Source of the DNA: Algoriphagus formosus
GTDB lineage: Bacteria; Bacteroidota; Bacteroidia; Cytophagales; Cyclobacteriaceae
Assembly (NCBI RefSeq): GCF_002807035.1
Contig: NZ_NIUC01000002.1
Span: 429,477-493,476, forward strand
Direction: 5' to 3'
DNA length: 64,000 nucleotides
Each line of letters opens with the position of its first letter. The first letter of the stretch is position 1. The position numbers and the translations under genes were made by a program. The notes beneath the pieces were generated by a model. The model saw only the letters and a list, made by a program, of their open reading frames with translations, was not told the origin of the DNA and made no database searches. Positions 1-9,031 of the stretch are shown piece by piece.

Positions 1-429
1 TTTAAATTCGAGGATAGAGGTACTATCGCAGTGAGAAATCCTGATGGGCTTGACTTTGTCAACTTTGAAGATTTACCAAACGGTCCTGAAGGTGTACCTA
101 CCAAATCGAAAATTTCTGCTTCCTATGCCACGCTGACCCTTGTGCCTACTTTTAGAACCAATGATGGCAATTTCAGAATTGGTGCAGGTGGCTATGCTGG
201 ATTTAGACTGGGAGGTAGAGGTAAATATGTCTATGACGACTTGGATGGTGATAAGCAAAAGGTCTTTACCAAATCCAACATGTATGTAGAAAACTTCAGA
301 TACGGCCTCCGAGGAGAAATAGGTGTCGGCGATGTGACCTTTTTCTTCAATTATGATTTGAATGACTTGTTTCAGCCGGGCTTAGGACCTGAATTGCAAG
401 CGATAAGTTTTGGACTTCGAATAGATTAA
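1..429 (+). CDS. Outer-membrane beta-barrel protein, C-terminal part
   Basis: The frame is open from base 1, so the gene enters from the left edge and its start and signal peptide are missing. The 142 visible residues alternate short amphipathic strands with polar turns rich in Gly, Asp and Asn (for example GGYAGFRLGGRGKYVY) and end in a strand closing with FGLRID, as expected for the last strands of an OmpA/PorT-like barrel. The GTG at base 31 is inside the gene and is not the start. A DUF4097 gene follows after 15 bases on the same strand, probably in one operon. Barrel class is fairly sure; the cargo or role cannot be read from this fragment. Confidence 0.7.
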   Translation, partial: FKFEDRGTIAVRNPDGLDFVNFEDLPNGPEGVPTKSKISASYATLTLVPTFRTNDGNFRIGAGGYAGFRLGGRGKYVYDDLDGDKQKVFTKSNMYVENFRYGLRGEIGVGDVTFFFNYDLNDLFQPGLGPELQAISFGLRID

Positions 430-444
430 AACCAATAACACACT

Positions 445-1374
445 ATGAACAATATTTTGAAAACTTTCAACCTCTGTTTTGCACTACTTCTGATCGGAAG
501 TAGTGCTTTTGCACAAAATGTCCTTGTGGACGTCAACAAATCCTATTCAAATATCGAAAAACTCGAAATTGAGGGAGGTTGGCTTGAAGTGACTTACGAA
601 GGAGGCTTCGGAGACGAAGTTCAGGTAGAAGCTTATCTAGAGTCCAATGATGAAGATCAGGACATCGTATTTGTCACGCTAGGTAATGTATTGAAAATCA
701 AGTATGAGCGCGGAAGTCGCAACGTAAGCTGGGGAAACTCCAAAAACAATGGATACATCCGGATTAAAGGTCCCGAATCCATCCAATTGGACGTCCAAAA
801 TAGCTCAGGAAGTGCCAAGATCAGCCGGGTTAATTCCGAAACGACTCGTCTCAAAGTAACTTCTGGAAGAATCATCGCAGAAGACATTCAGGGGGATTTA
901 ATTATCGGTGGAACCTCAGGTAATTTAATAGCTTCGATCATTGGTGGCGATGTAACTGCATCCTTGACTTCAGGTCGAGGGGAAATCTCCCAAGTAGACG
1001 GAAATGTTTCTTATAAATCCACCAGTGGTTCATTAAACGCTTCTGATATCAGAGGAGAAATCAATGTGCAGTTTACCTCTGGCAGAGCTGAATTGGAAAA
1101 TATCGGTGCACTTGGTGCCTTGAAATTTACATCCGGATCGATGCGAGCTGAAAATGCCGGACTTGGTCCTAATACCAGTTTTTCAGGTTCTTCAGGAAAC
1201 TTCCGAATTCAAACCAATTCGAATCTGGAAAACTTCAATTTTGATCTGAGCGCATCTTCCGGTAACCTACGAGTAGGAAACTCCAGGGGTAATAAAAGTC
1301 TAGAACTGGATAATGGGGCTGCCTCATGGGTCAAAGGTAAGATCACTTCAGGAAGCATTTCCATTGAAAACTAA
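445..1374 (+). CDS. DUF4097-family secreted beta-strand repeat protein
   Basis: A 309-residue protein with a signal peptide (residues 1-23, hydrophobic LCFALLLIGSSAFA then Q). The mature part is a series of short strands in which SG or TSG recurs about every 20 residues (TSGRIIAEDIQGD, TSGNLIASIIGGD, TSGRGEISQVDGN, STSGSLNASDIRGE), the hallmark of DUF4097/adhesin-like right-handed beta-helix proteins. Predicted to be periplasmic or surface exposed. It sits 15 bases after the barrel gene and ends just before a strong hairpin terminator. In Bacteroidota such proteins often lie near envelope-stress sigma/anti-sigma genes, which would be outside the window. Molecular function unknown. Confidence 0.8.
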   Translation: MNNILKTFNLCFALLLIGSSAFAQNVLVDVNKSYSNIEKLEIEGGWLEVTYEGGFGDEVQVEAYLESNDEDQDIVFVTLGNVLKIKYERGSRNVSWGNSKNNGYIRIKGPESIQLDVQNSSGSAKISRVNSETTRLKVTSGRIIAEDIQGDLIIGGTSGNLIASIIGGDVTASLTSGRGEISQVDGNVSYKSTSGSLNASDIRGEINVQFTSGRAELENIGALGALKFTSGSMRAENAGLGPNTSFSGSSGNFRIQTNSNLENFNFDLSASSGNLRVGNSRGNKSLELDNGAASWVKGKITSGSISIEN

Positions 1375-1391
1375 ACCAACTATTTAATCAC

Positions 1392-1427
1392 AAAAAAGCC
1401 CTTTTTGATAGTCAAAAAGGGCTTTTT
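1392..1427. terminator. Bidirectional intrinsic terminator
   Basis: AAAAAGCCCTTTTTGA pairs with TCAAAAAGGGCTTTTT around a 3-base loop, with A runs on the left and T runs on the right, so it can end transcripts from both convergent genes (445-1374 and 1431-1955). Confidence 0.85.
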
Positions 1428-1430
1428 CAT

Positions 1431-1955
1431 TTATGGTCTTGAAATCAAACGGGCAATTTCGCCCTCTTCCTTACTGAGTTTCAGTAGCCGCTTCATCCGG
1501 TCAGGTGTGACTTTAGCTAAAGAGAAAAATACAAGTGCCAATGCAAACATGATCACAAACCAGGCACTTTGGAAAAACAGTAAACCTACTGCACTGATCA
1601 AGGATATTAAAAACAGAAAACCAACGCGCTTTTGAGAAGCCCGAAGGTACTGCATCACTTTTCCTTCAAATACATTTTCTGATTTAGCTCTTTTCAATTC
1701 GTCCCGGAAAATAAAAAATTGGCCAATCAACAAGCCGTATCCAGAACCAATCATTAAGCCCCTGAAGAAATCTGGAATTTGAGGTAAATCCCAGTCTAAA
1801 TTACCAGAAGTATAATAGAGGTATACAATTCCGAATATAGGCAGCGCAACCAGCATCAATATTAGCGAAGTTACCTCCTGCTTTCGGTAGCTCTTTTTTA
1901 GCTTTTCTATATCTAATTCCAAAACTCTATTCGATTGTGATTTTAATGTCGTCAC
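1431..1955 (-). CDS. Conserved membrane protein of unknown function
   Basis: No family recognised. The 174-residue product has a charged N-terminal segment and about four hydrophobic segments (near residues 30-48, 66-83, 111-128 and 130-147), followed by a basic, helical cytoplasmic tail. It is downstream of and co-oriented with the ferredoxin-type reductase. The start is uncertain: the GTG at 1955 overlaps the reductase by 29 bases, while a TTG at 1922 would start just past the reductase stop; no ATG lies before the first membrane segment. Co-transcription with the reductase is likely, but a shared role is only a guess. Confidence 0.6.
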   Translation of the reverse strand: MTTLKSQSNRVLELDIEKLKKSYRKQEVTSLILMLVALPIFGIVYLYYTSGNLDWDLPQIPDFFRGLMIGSGYGLLIGQFFIFRDELKRAKSENVFEGKVMQYLRASQKRVGFLFLISLISAVGLLFFQSAWFVIMFALALVFFSLAKVTPDRMKRLLKLSKEEGEIARLISRP

Positions 1956-3030
1956 TTACAGCACGAGAAGAGCAACATAAAATATATCCTTCTTCGATCT
2001 CCTTGGGACTCAAGCCAGCATCCTCGTCCATTTTCACCTGACCAGAGGTAATTCTACCACGACAAGCAGTACAAAGCCCACTTTGGCAGCTATATGGCAT
2101 ATCCAAACCAGCCTCCAAACCAGCTTCTAAGATGGTTTTATCCGGAGATACGCTCACAAGATGATCTTCCCCTTCCAAAGTGATTTTCACATCCCGTGTC
2201 AAAACTCCCGCAGCAATCCCAGCTTTTGCATCTGCCTTGGCTTGCTCTGCAGCTGCTGAAAAAAAGCTTTCGGTGTGGACACGCTCATCAGGTACTCCGA
2301 TTTCGTTGAGGACATTTTGAGCAGTGCTCATGATTCCCTCCGGTCCGCAGAGAAAATAGATTTCTTCATATCGCTGCTCATACTCGGTATTAGCGACAAG
2401 CTCTTTGAATTTGGCATGATCCAATCGGCCATAAGTTCCTGTCCACTCGGATGAAGGTTGGCTAAGAACATGCTCTATCCTTAGGCGATCAGGGTTGGCC
2501 TTTTCCAATTTTTCGAGTTGATCCTTGAAAATGATCATTTCCTCATTTCGGCTGCAATAAATTAATGTCGCAATGGACTTGGGTTCATTGACCAAAACAG
2601 ATTTCAATATCCCCATGATAGGCGTGATCCCACTTCCACCCGCTACCAGAATAAAGTGCCGCTGAAGTGAGCTGTGAAAATCAACCGTGAAATTTCCCAA
2701 AGGAGGCAGGACGTTGATGGTTTTACCCGGAAACACCTTCTCATTGAGATAGTTGGAAAAAAGACCTCCTTCTACCTTTTTGACCGAAATCCCAGGAAAA
2801 GGATCGACAAAAGGAGATGTACAAAGGCTGTAAGAGCGTCTATGCTCCTTACCCCCAAAGTCCATAACCAAAGTCAAAAACTGACCGGGTTTGTACTCCA
2901 AGAAAGGTTCTGGCTGCTCAAAATATATACTTACAGTATCTGGCGTTTCCCTGACTACTTCCCTCACTTTTAGAGGTAAGAAATTTGACTTCTTCGCTTC
3001 AGGTTTCTTCTTCTTAAATAAATTAAACAT
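1927..3030 (-). CDS. Ferredoxin-NADP reductase-type oxidoreductase with C-terminal 2Fe-2S domain (PaaE-like)
   Basis: The 367-residue protein combines an FAD/NAD(P)-binding reductase module with a plant-type ferredoxin. The FAD-binding motif RRSYSLC lies near residue 64, the nucleotide motif GGSGITPIMGI near 131 and CGPEGIM near 227. At the C-terminus Cys315, Cys320 and Cys323 (CQSGLCTAC), with Cys352 or Cys353, form the CX4CX2CX28-29C ligand set of a 2Fe-2S cluster. The order FAD-NAD-2Fe-2S matches phenylacetyl-CoA epoxygenase reductase PaaE and related oxygenase reductases, but no other paa gene is near, so the electron acceptor is unknown. A lysine-rich N-terminus precedes the FAD domain. 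It is cytoplasmic and is transcribed ahead of the overlapping membrane protein gene. Confidence 0.88.
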   Translation of the reverse strand: MFNLFKKKKPEAKKSNFLPLKVREVVRETPDTVSIYFEQPEPFLEYKPGQFLTLVMDFGGKEHRRSYSLCTSPFVDPFPGISVKKVEGGLFSNYLNEKVFPGKTINVLPPLGNFTVDFHSSLQRHFILVAGGSGITPIMGILKSVLVNEPKSIATLIYCSRNEEMIIFKDQLEKLEKANPDRLRIEHVLSQPSSEWTGTYGRLDHAKFKELVANTEYEQRYEEIYFLCGPEGIMSTAQNVLNEIGVPDERVHTESFFSAAAEQAKADAKAGIAAGVLTRDVKITLEGEDHLVSVSPDKTILEAGLEAGLDMPYSCQSGLCTACRGRITSGQVKMDEDAGLSPKEIEEGYILCCSSRAVSDDIKITIE

Positions 3031-3053
3031 TCCTACAGGGATATATTCGGGTG

Positions 3054-3061
3054 CAAAATTA
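3054..3061 (-). promoter_or_regulatory. Candidate -7 element for the ferredoxin-type reductase
   Basis: On the minus strand this reads TAATTTTG, a full match to the Bacteroidota -7 consensus TAnnTTTG, 24 bases upstream of the ATG at 3030. The -33 position is weak (CTG at 18 bases spacing instead of TTG). Confidence 0.4.
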
Positions 3062-3230
3062 ATGAGGCAACTGACAATACAGAGCTTATGCCTGATTTTT
3101 CAATAGTCAAACCATAATTTCTTTCGCTTAGTTTGCTCTGATCGATAATTATTCTTCTATCGGGGCATATTTTCAGGCAATGCCGTAAATTGCAGCTCAA
3201 ATTGGAAAGTACTTCATCACCAATCTAATC

Positions 3231-4574
3231 ATGGAATTCAATCCCCTGACCGCCATCAGTCCGGTAGATGGCAGATATGCCGGCAAAACCGAAGCTTTAA
3301 GAGCCTATTTTTCTGAATTTGCTTTGATCAAATATCGAGTTCATGTAGAGGTAGAATATTTCATCGCCCTTTGCGAACTCCCCCTTCCTCAATTGGCAGG
3401 TTTTGACACAGATCTTTTTGCAGCTCTGCGAAATATTGTCAAAAATTTCTCCCTTGAGGATGCAGAAGAGATCAAGGAAACTGAAAAGGTCACTAATCAT
3501 GATGTAAAAGCAGTTGAATATTTCCTGAAGAAAAAATTTGATGAGCTTGGACAAGAGCCTTTCAAAGAGTTCATCCACTTTGGGCTTACCTCTCAAGACA
3601 TTAATAATACAGCTACTCCGCTCATGTTGAAAGAGGGATTGGAGAAAGTAATCTTGCCTACGCTTGATAGTGTATTGAACAAGCTCAGAGAACAAGCTAA
3701 ATCTTGGGAATCCATTCCCATGCTGGCCAAAACCCATGGTCAGCCAGCGTCCCCCACTCGACTCGGAAAAGAGTTCCAGGTTTTTATCACCCGAATTGAG
3801 CAGCAACTTGAGCAACTCCAAGCAGTCCCCTATTCAGCGAAATTTGGTGGCGCTACAGGTAATATGAATGCGCATTTGGTTGCCTATCCACATTTGCCAT
3901 GGAATGACTTTGCAAAGCATTTTGTAGAAAAATATTTAGGCCTTTCCCGCTCATTTCCCACTACTCAGATAGAGCACTATGATAATCTTGCTGCTCTTTT
4001 CGATGCAATGAAGCGCATCAACACAGTCTTATTGGACCTTTCGAAAGATGTGTGGCAATATGTGGCGATGAATTATTTCAAACAGAAAATCAAGGCTGGA
4101 GAAGTAGGCTCCTCTGCTATGCCTCACAAGGTAAATCCGATTGATTTTGAAAATGCGGAAGGAAACCTGGGTATCGCCAACGCTCTTTTGGAGCATCTCT
4201 CAGCAAAACTTCCGATTTCGAGATTGCAGCGGGATCTGACAGACAGCACCGTCCTTCGGGTCATTGGAGTGCCATTAGGCCATATGCTTATCGCTCTAGA
4301 GTCTCTGAAAAAAGGACTAGGGAAATTAGAGCTCAACAGAGCCGCGATCGATTCGGATTTACAAGAAAACTGGGCAGTAGTTGCTGAAGCAATACAGACT
4401 ATTCTACGACGCGAGGGTTACCCAAAACCTTATGAAGCACTGAAGGATCTTACAAGAACAAATGAAAAAATCACCCAAGATTCCATCGCCAAATTCATCG
4501 AGGGTTTAGCCGTCTCTGATGAGATCAAGCAGGAATTGAAGCAGATTTCACCCTTCAGTTACACCGGTCTTTAA
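3231..4574 (+). CDS. purB: Adenylosuccinate lyase
   Basis: Adenylosuccinate lyase acts twice in purine synthesis, splitting fumarate from SAICAR and from adenylosuccinate. The 447-residue length fits the bacterial E. coli-type enzyme. The fumarase/aspartase superfamily signature GSSAMPHKVNPIDFEN near residue 291 carries the mobile catalytic serine loop. Other conserved blocks are seen: TSQDINNTA near 123 and KTHGQPASPTRLGKE near 166, which includes a catalytic histidine. The start fits because MEFNPLTAISPVDGRYAGK is the usual N-terminus of this subfamily. It is monocistronic by appearance: a 200-base upstream gap holds a divergent gene and a strong terminator follows directly. Confidence 0.97.
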   Translation: MEFNPLTAISPVDGRYAGKTEALRAYFSEFALIKYRVHVEVEYFIALCELPLPQLAGFDTDLFAALRNIVKNFSLEDAEEIKETEKVTNHDVKAVEYFLKKKFDELGQEPFKEFIHFGLTSQDINNTATPLMLKEGLEKVILPTLDSVLNKLREQAKSWESIPMLAKTHGQPASPTRLGKEFQVFITRIEQQLEQLQAVPYSAKFGGATGNMNAHLVAYPHLPWNDFAKHFVEKYLGLSRSFPTTQIEHYDNLAALFDAMKRINTVLLDLSKDVWQYVAMNYFKQKIKAGEVGSSAMPHKVNPIDFENAEGNLGIANALLEHLSAKLPISRLQRDLTDSTVLRVIGVPLGHMLIALESLKKGLGKLELNRAAIDSDLQENWAVVAEAIQTILRREGYPKPYEALKDLTRTNEKITQDSIAKFIEGLAVSDEIKQELKQISPFSYTGL

Positions 4575-4577
4575 AGT

Positions 4578-4610
4578 AAAAAAGGAATGCAAAAGCATTC
4601 CTTTTTTGTT
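4578..4610 (+). terminator. Intrinsic terminator after purB
   Basis: AAAAAAGGAATGC and GCATTCCTTTTTT pair perfectly over 13 bases around an AAAA loop, ending in a T run; it begins 4 bases past the purB stop. The A run on the left could also let it stop minus-strand transcripts of the nusG paralogue. Confidence 0.9.
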
Positions 4611-4626
4611 TTGAATAAACTTAATT

Positions 4627-5139
4627 TTAAGATGCTTTGGAGGGAAGCACCTGTAGATATTTACGAGGGAGATTAATCAACATATTCTGGTAAATACCCG
4701 GGATTCTGATTACGAAATAATCTTTATTTCCCTTTTCGATACATTCCCCAACCATATTTTGAAGTGGTCCTCCGATGACTTCCACTTGCTCGCCGGGTTC
4801 GATTTCAGTACCGTCGGTTTCTACAGCTACTCCCGTTTCGACTACCCGTTTGATTTTATCCAAATCCTCTTCCCGAACCGTAGCATGCTGACCTGAAAAG
4901 TGGACGAATTTCACTGCACCAGGCTCTTGGAGACATTCCCAAAGCTGGTTTCGTTGGGTTTTGACAAATACATAACCATTAAAAAGTGGACGTTCTACTT
5001 TTTTCTTCCTATCGGACCATTGACGAAGTTCTGTCACCAAAGGAAGGTAAACGTCCCATCCCTTCTCTCTCAGTCTTTTCGCTACCTTTTTTTCCGAACG
5101 CGAAGCCGTGTACATCACGTACCATTGAAGTTCACTCAT
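4627..5139 (-). CDS. UpxY/RfaH-type NusG paralogue (transcription antiterminator)
   Basis: A 170-residue NusG-family protein: the NGN domain (residues 1-100) starts with the typical WYVMYTASRSEKKVAKRL and has the VERPLFNGYVFVK strand; a KOW motif follows near residue 117 (GEQVEVIGGPLQNMVGECIE). It would bind RNA polymerase and raise processivity of particular operons. The sequence resembles UpxY-type specialised paralogues of Bacteroidota rather than housekeeping NusG, which normally sits with secE and rplK, not seen here. UpxY proteins usually open capsule or exopolysaccharide loci, but none is present in the window. On the minus strand a TAAATTTG (5162-5169) could be the -7 promoter element. 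Confidence 0.85.
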   Translation of the reverse strand: MSELQWYVMYTASRSEKKVAKRLREKGWDVYLPLVTELRQWSDRKKKVERPLFNGYVFVKTQRNQLWECLQEPGAVKFVHFSGQHATVREEDLDKIKRVVETGVAVETDGTEIEPGEQVEVIGGPLQNMVGECIEKGNKDYFVIRIPGIYQNMLINLPRKYLQVLPSKAS

Positions 5140-5224
5140 TTCTAAAATTTATTTGGGAGATCAAATTTACAAAATACCTTCCTGCAAATCGAATGCCTTG
5201 GCTTTGACTATGATCAAAATGAAA

Positions 5225-6973
5225 TCAAATCCTAGCCTGATAAGTATACAGCTGATAATATCGCCCTTCTAGCGCTATTAATTCATCATGTTTGCCGCGC
5301 TCCACGATCTCGCCCTGCTCGATGACCAAAATCTGATCTGCCTGTCGAATCGTACTCAACCGGTGAGCAATCACGAATGTGGTACGCCCTTTCATCAATT
5401 CCTTCAAACTGGCTTGGATGAGCGTTTCTGACTCCGTATCCAGATTCGAAGTAGCTTCATCCAGAATGAGAATTTTCGGATCAGCCAAAATCGCCCTTGC
5501 GATAGCGATTCGTTGGCGCTGACCGCCAGAAAGCTTGACTCCACGCTCACCAATCAAGGTGTCCAACCCATCCTCAAAGCGATCGGTGAACTCCTGAACA
5601 TGAGCAGCACGTACAGCTTGATGAAGTTGGTCTTCTGTGGCATCCGGCCTTGGAAAAAGGATGTTTTCGCGGATAGTACCTTCAAAGAGAAAATCATCCT
5701 GGAGCACTACACCCAAGCGGGACCGATAGGACTCCAAGGTCACTTCACCCAAGTCATTTCCATCCAGAGAAATCTCTCCAGAATCAGGATTCAGAAAACT
5801 AGCTGCCAAACCCGCGATCGTAGTCTTTCCCGAGCCGGAGGTTCCGACAAGTGCAGTAACTGACCCTGCTGGAGCCTCGAAACTGATTTCTTTCACCACT
5901 TCTTTTCCTTCCTCGTATGAGAATGATACCTTATCGAAAAGAATATCTCCTTTAAAATCATGAAGTTCGATTTTCCGCTTTTTATCATCCGATTCCAGCG
6001 GAGCATTCATGATTTCCTCCGTTCTATCCAAGCCGGCGAAAGCTTCTGTGAGTTGGGAGCCAATATTTGACATTTGAACGATGGGTGCGATCATGAATCC
6101 CAAGTAGAGCGTAAAGGCCAAGAAGTCACCAAAAGTCATTTGACCTTCCATAATCATCCAGCCACCAATCCCCATGATGCCGGCAGATGCCAGTCCCAAG
6201 AGTAAAGTCCCCGCTGAAGTAACAAATGATGTCGCAGTAAGACTTGATTTTACATTCTGAAAAAGTTCATCTACTCCTTTTTGGAAAGTTTTGATTTCCT
6301 GCTCTTCTGCATTGAAGCCTTTGATCACACGGATCCCCCCTAGTGTTTCAGTAAGCCTTCCGGTCACTTGGGCGTTGATTTTTCCCCGCTCTCTGAAAAT
6401 TGGGCGGATTTTGCCGAAAGCTTTCAACGAAACAACTCCAAAGACAATCACCGGAACGAGAACATACAAGGTCATCATCGGTGAAATACTGATTAGTAAA
6501 ATCAAGGAAATCACCGCGGTCAAAATTCCACCTATCATCTGTGCAAACCCAGTCCCCACCAAGTTGCGGACACCTTCCACATCACTCATAATCCGAGACA
6601 CCAATTCCCCGGTTTTGGTATTGTCAAAAAACCGAATGGGAAGCTTGATAATATGACTTTGGACTTGGGAACGAAGCTTAGCGATGAGATTTTGTGCTTC
6701 TACTGAAAGGATTTGTGTCAGAGCATAGGATGTGACCGATTGAATTACAATGGCTGCAACCACTGCAATTATCAGCCATTTCAAAAGGTGTAGATCATTG
6801 GAGGGGATGACATCATCTACCAAGTACTTACTCGCACCGGGAAGAACTAATCCTGCTAATCGACTGATTACAATTAAAAATAATCCAAGCAGTAGGTGCT
6901 TTCGACGGGGCCAGACGATGGTCGCAAACACCTTTTGGATACTGACCCGCTTTTCTTTTGGTTTCTGTTTCAT
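5225..6973 (-). CDS. ABC exporter, fused permease-ATPase (MsbA/MdlB type)
   Basis: A 582-residue half-transporter. The N-terminal type I exporter domain (to about residue 320) has six hydrophobic segments; the C-terminal ATPase has Walker A GTSGSGKTT, the signature LSGGQRQRIAIARA, Walker B ILILDEATSNLD and the H-loop in FVIAHRLSTI. The ATG at 6973 is preferred over an upstream TTG at 6988 that would add five residues; family members begin like MKQKPKEKR. It works as a dimer in the inner membrane exporting lipid, drug or peptide; the substrate cannot be told. The nusG paralogue follows 85 bases downstream on the same strand with no obvious terminator between, so both may be co-transcribed. Confidence 0.9.
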   Translation of the reverse strand: MKQKPKEKRVSIQKVFATIVWPRRKHLLLGLFLIVISRLAGLVLPGASKYLVDDVIPSNDLHLLKWLIIAVVAAIVIQSVTSYALTQILSVEAQNLIAKLRSQVQSHIIKLPIRFFDNTKTGELVSRIMSDVEGVRNLVGTGFAQMIGGILTAVISLILLISISPMMTLYVLVPVIVFGVVSLKAFGKIRPIFRERGKINAQVTGRLTETLGGIRVIKGFNAEEQEIKTFQKGVDELFQNVKSSLTATSFVTSAGTLLLGLASAGIMGIGGWMIMEGQMTFGDFLAFTLYLGFMIAPIVQMSNIGSQLTEAFAGLDRTEEIMNAPLESDDKKRKIELHDFKGDILFDKVSFSYEEGKEVVKEISFEAPAGSVTALVGTSGSGKTTIAGLAASFLNPDSGEISLDGNDLGEVTLESYRSRLGVVLQDDFLFEGTIRENILFPRPDATEDQLHQAVRAAHVQEFTDRFEDGLDTLIGERGVKLSGGQRQRIAIARAILADPKILILDEATSNLDTESETLIQASLKELMKGRTTFVIAHRLSTIRQADQILVIEQGEIVERGKHDELIALEGRYYQLYTYQARI

Positions 6974-7023
6974 GATGTAGACAGGCAATTAATAAACAAT
7001 TTGTGGATTTGGTTCCCGGGTAA

Positions 7024-7051
7024 TAAAAAAGCCCGTCAAAATGACGGGCTT
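7024..7051 (-). terminator. Intrinsic terminator after the DUF1573 gene
   Basis: AAGCCCGTCA pairs with TGACGGGCTT around AAA (7029-7051). On the minus strand the stem is followed by a run of T (7024-7028), 22 bases past the stop at 7074. Confidence 0.85.
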
Positions 7052-7073
7052 GAATTCTTATTAATTGAAAATC

Positions 7074-7478
7074 TTATTTGGTCTTGGGCAACACATTAGA
7101 AATCAGTGAAACCTTTTCGATAGGCTCTGAAGCATTGGAATAAATCCTCACGACAGAGTTCTGTTTTCCCATTTTCCCAGCTGAATTAAAGGAAACTTGA
7201 ATCTCAGCTGATGCTCCGGGAGCGATGGGCTCTTTTGGCCAGCTAGGTACCGTACAACCACAAGTAGCAGCTACATTTGAGATTACCAATGGAGACTCAC
7301 CAGTATTGGTCAATTCGAATGTGTGAGAAACTTTCTGACCTTGCACGATGTCGCCAAAATCAACAGACTTTTCCTTGAAGGTAATCACTGCGCCAGATTC
7401 ACTTTGTGCATTGACTTGGATTACAAATAAGAAGGCAAATAAGCCAAGTAGCAAACCGAATTTTTTCATATCTCTCAT
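7074..7478 (-). CDS. DUF1573 secreted Ig-like protein
   Basis: A 134-residue protein with a signal peptide (GLLLGLFAFLFVIQVNAQ) and one DUF1573 immunoglobulin-like domain, including the typical VDFGDIVQGQKVSHTFELTN and the AATCGCTVPSWP segment with a Cys pair. Such proteins are exported to the periplasm or surface of Bacteroidota; the biochemical role is unknown. Two ATGs are possible, 7478 (MRDMKKF) and 7469 (MKKFG); the shorter form gives a more usual signal peptide n-region, the longer one is shown. It has its own terminator and probably stands alone, with 116 bases before the helicase gene. Confidence 0.85.
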   Translation of the reverse strand: MRDMKKFGLLLGLFAFLFVIQVNAQSESGAVITFKEKSVDFGDIVQGQKVSHTFELTNTGESPLVISNVAATCGCTVPSWPKEPIAPGASAEIQVSFNSAGKMGKQNSVVRIYSNASEPIEKVSLISNVLPKTK

Positions 7479-7594
7479 TATTTTAATTATTCAAATATTC
7501 AACTTTTCAATAATAACTCAAAATCCAGACCAGTATAAGATCTGAGGCGCATTTTAACTTATTCTAACAGACAGACATGCCCTTTTGTCAGCTT

Positions 7595-9016
7595 TTAGAA
7601 AAATTGCGGAGCAAAGTTCAACAGGTAGAGTTCCTCCTTCGCACGGGTCACAGCAGTATATAGCCAGCGTATAAAATCACGATCAACCTGACCATCCGGT
7701 AAATATCCTTGATCCACAAAAACCGCCTCCCACTGACCACCTTGGGCCTTATGACAGGTCAAAGCATAGGCAAACTTAACCTGAAGTGCATTTAAATAAG
7801 GGTCTTTTCTGATCAACTCCGTTCGCTCAGCTTTACTTGCGACATCCGCATAGTCCTCCGAAACCTGATCGTAGAGCTTACGGTATTCTTCACGCGTCAA
7901 TGCTGGTGCAGCAGAATACAGTGTGTCTAATAGTACCTTTGCTTCGAAATGAGGCTCATCCGGGTAATCCAAAAGCCTGAGCTCCAAAGTCGCAAAACGA
8001 AACCCATACAACTCCTCAAAACTTCTGATCTTCATGATTTCGGCCATGTCACCATTTGCCAAAAAATTCACCCGGTCTGAATCAGCCATATAAGTGTAGT
8101 TATTTTTGACTATCATCAGCAAGTCCCCCGTATCAATTTCATTTTCATAGAAAAAAATCATGCGCCGAATGTATTGATTGTATTGCACCGCATTTTTATT
8201 GGATCGGGTTACAATCACGGTGTTTTCTCTTCCAAATTTGTCATATCCATAGCGCAATCCATCTTCAAGCCGCTCGCCCGTCATTTTGAAAATATCTCTA
8301 AAGCCGCCTGTTTTTAATTTAATCTGGGGGTCTTTCTTACCCAAAAGCTGCCTTAGTCCCGTTGCATTAAATAAAATACCGGATTCCTGGCGCTGACGCA
8401 TCACCTCAGTCAACTCAATTTGGGAGGCATTCAGCCGAAATTGCCTCTGCAAATATCCAGACTCCAATGCAGGGCTGTATTCACTTCCCACCGGAGGTAG
8501 CTGTGCCGTATCCCCCACTAAAAGAAGACGATTATTTTCCCCACTAAACACAAACCGAATCAGGTCCCCTAGAAGCGTTCCCGACATACCGCCGTCGTCA
8601 GATAGCATAGAGGACTCATCCACAATAAATACCGTGTCCTTGAAGTAATTTTTCTGAAGAATAAAACCAAAGCCCAAACCCGACACTTCCTCTTTCGGCT
8701 TATATATAATCTTGTGGATAGTAAAGGCAGATCGTGAACTATACCCAGCCATTACTTTTGCAGCCCTACCGGTAGGAGCTAGCAAAAGCGACTTCATTTT
8801 GAGTCGCGGAAGCACTTTTACCAGTGCAGAGACGAGCGTAGTCTTTCCAGTTCCGGCGTAGCCTCTTAGGATAAAGGTGGGCTTTTCCTCAGTCTCTTCT
8901 AGGAGGAATTCATCCATCCCAAGAAAAAATCGCTCCTGCCCCTCTGTTGGTTCAAAGGGAAAATATTTTCTGATAAAACCCGACGGTCTCTGACCTAGCT
9001 GAGTATCTTTACCCAT
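7595..9016 (-). CDS. ATP-dependent DNA helicase, RecD/exonuclease V alpha-like
   Basis: Superfamily 1B helicase of 473 residues. Walker A GYAGTGKTTL is close to the N-terminus, followed by a DESSML Walker B, a GDTAQLPPVG motif III, and the C-terminal UvrD_C_2 block TCHKAQGGQWEAVFVD with YTAVTRAKEELYL. The frame stays open back to 9142, but the ATG at 9016 (MGKDTQLGQRPSGFIRKYF) is the family-like start; the longer form would overlap the divergent Nudix gene. With no recB or recC nearby it is probably a stand-alone RecD2/Dda-like DNA repair or replication-fork helicase. Only 15 bases separate its start from the divergent Nudix start, so the promoters must lie within each other's coding regions. 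Confidence 0.85.
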   Translation of the reverse strand: MGKDTQLGQRPSGFIRKYFPFEPTEGQERFFLGMDEFLLEETEEKPTFILRGYAGTGKTTLVSALVKVLPRLKMKSLLLAPTGRAAKVMAGYSSRSAFTIHKIIYKPKEEVSGLGFGFILQKNYFKDTVFIVDESSMLSDDGGMSGTLLGDLIRFVFSGENNRLLLVGDTAQLPPVGSEYSPALESGYLQRQFRLNASQIELTEVMRQRQESGILFNATGLRQLLGKKDPQIKLKTGGFRDIFKMTGERLEDGLRYGYDKFGRENTVIVTRSNKNAVQYNQYIRRMIFFYENEIDTGDLLMIVKNNYTYMADSDRVNFLANGDMAEIMKIRSFEELYGFRFATLELRLLDYPDEPHFEAKVLLDTLYSAAPALTREEYRKLYDQVSEDYADVASKAERTELIRKDPYLNALQVKFAYALTCHKAQGGQWEAVFVDQGYLPDGQVDRDFIRWLYTAVTRAKEELYLLNFAPQFF

Positions 9017-9031
9017 AAGAGACGAAGGTAA

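Noticed and set aside
3297-3821. 174-residue open frame antisense to purB
   Set aside because: It lies wholly inside a certain gene on the other strand and has no recognisable domain.
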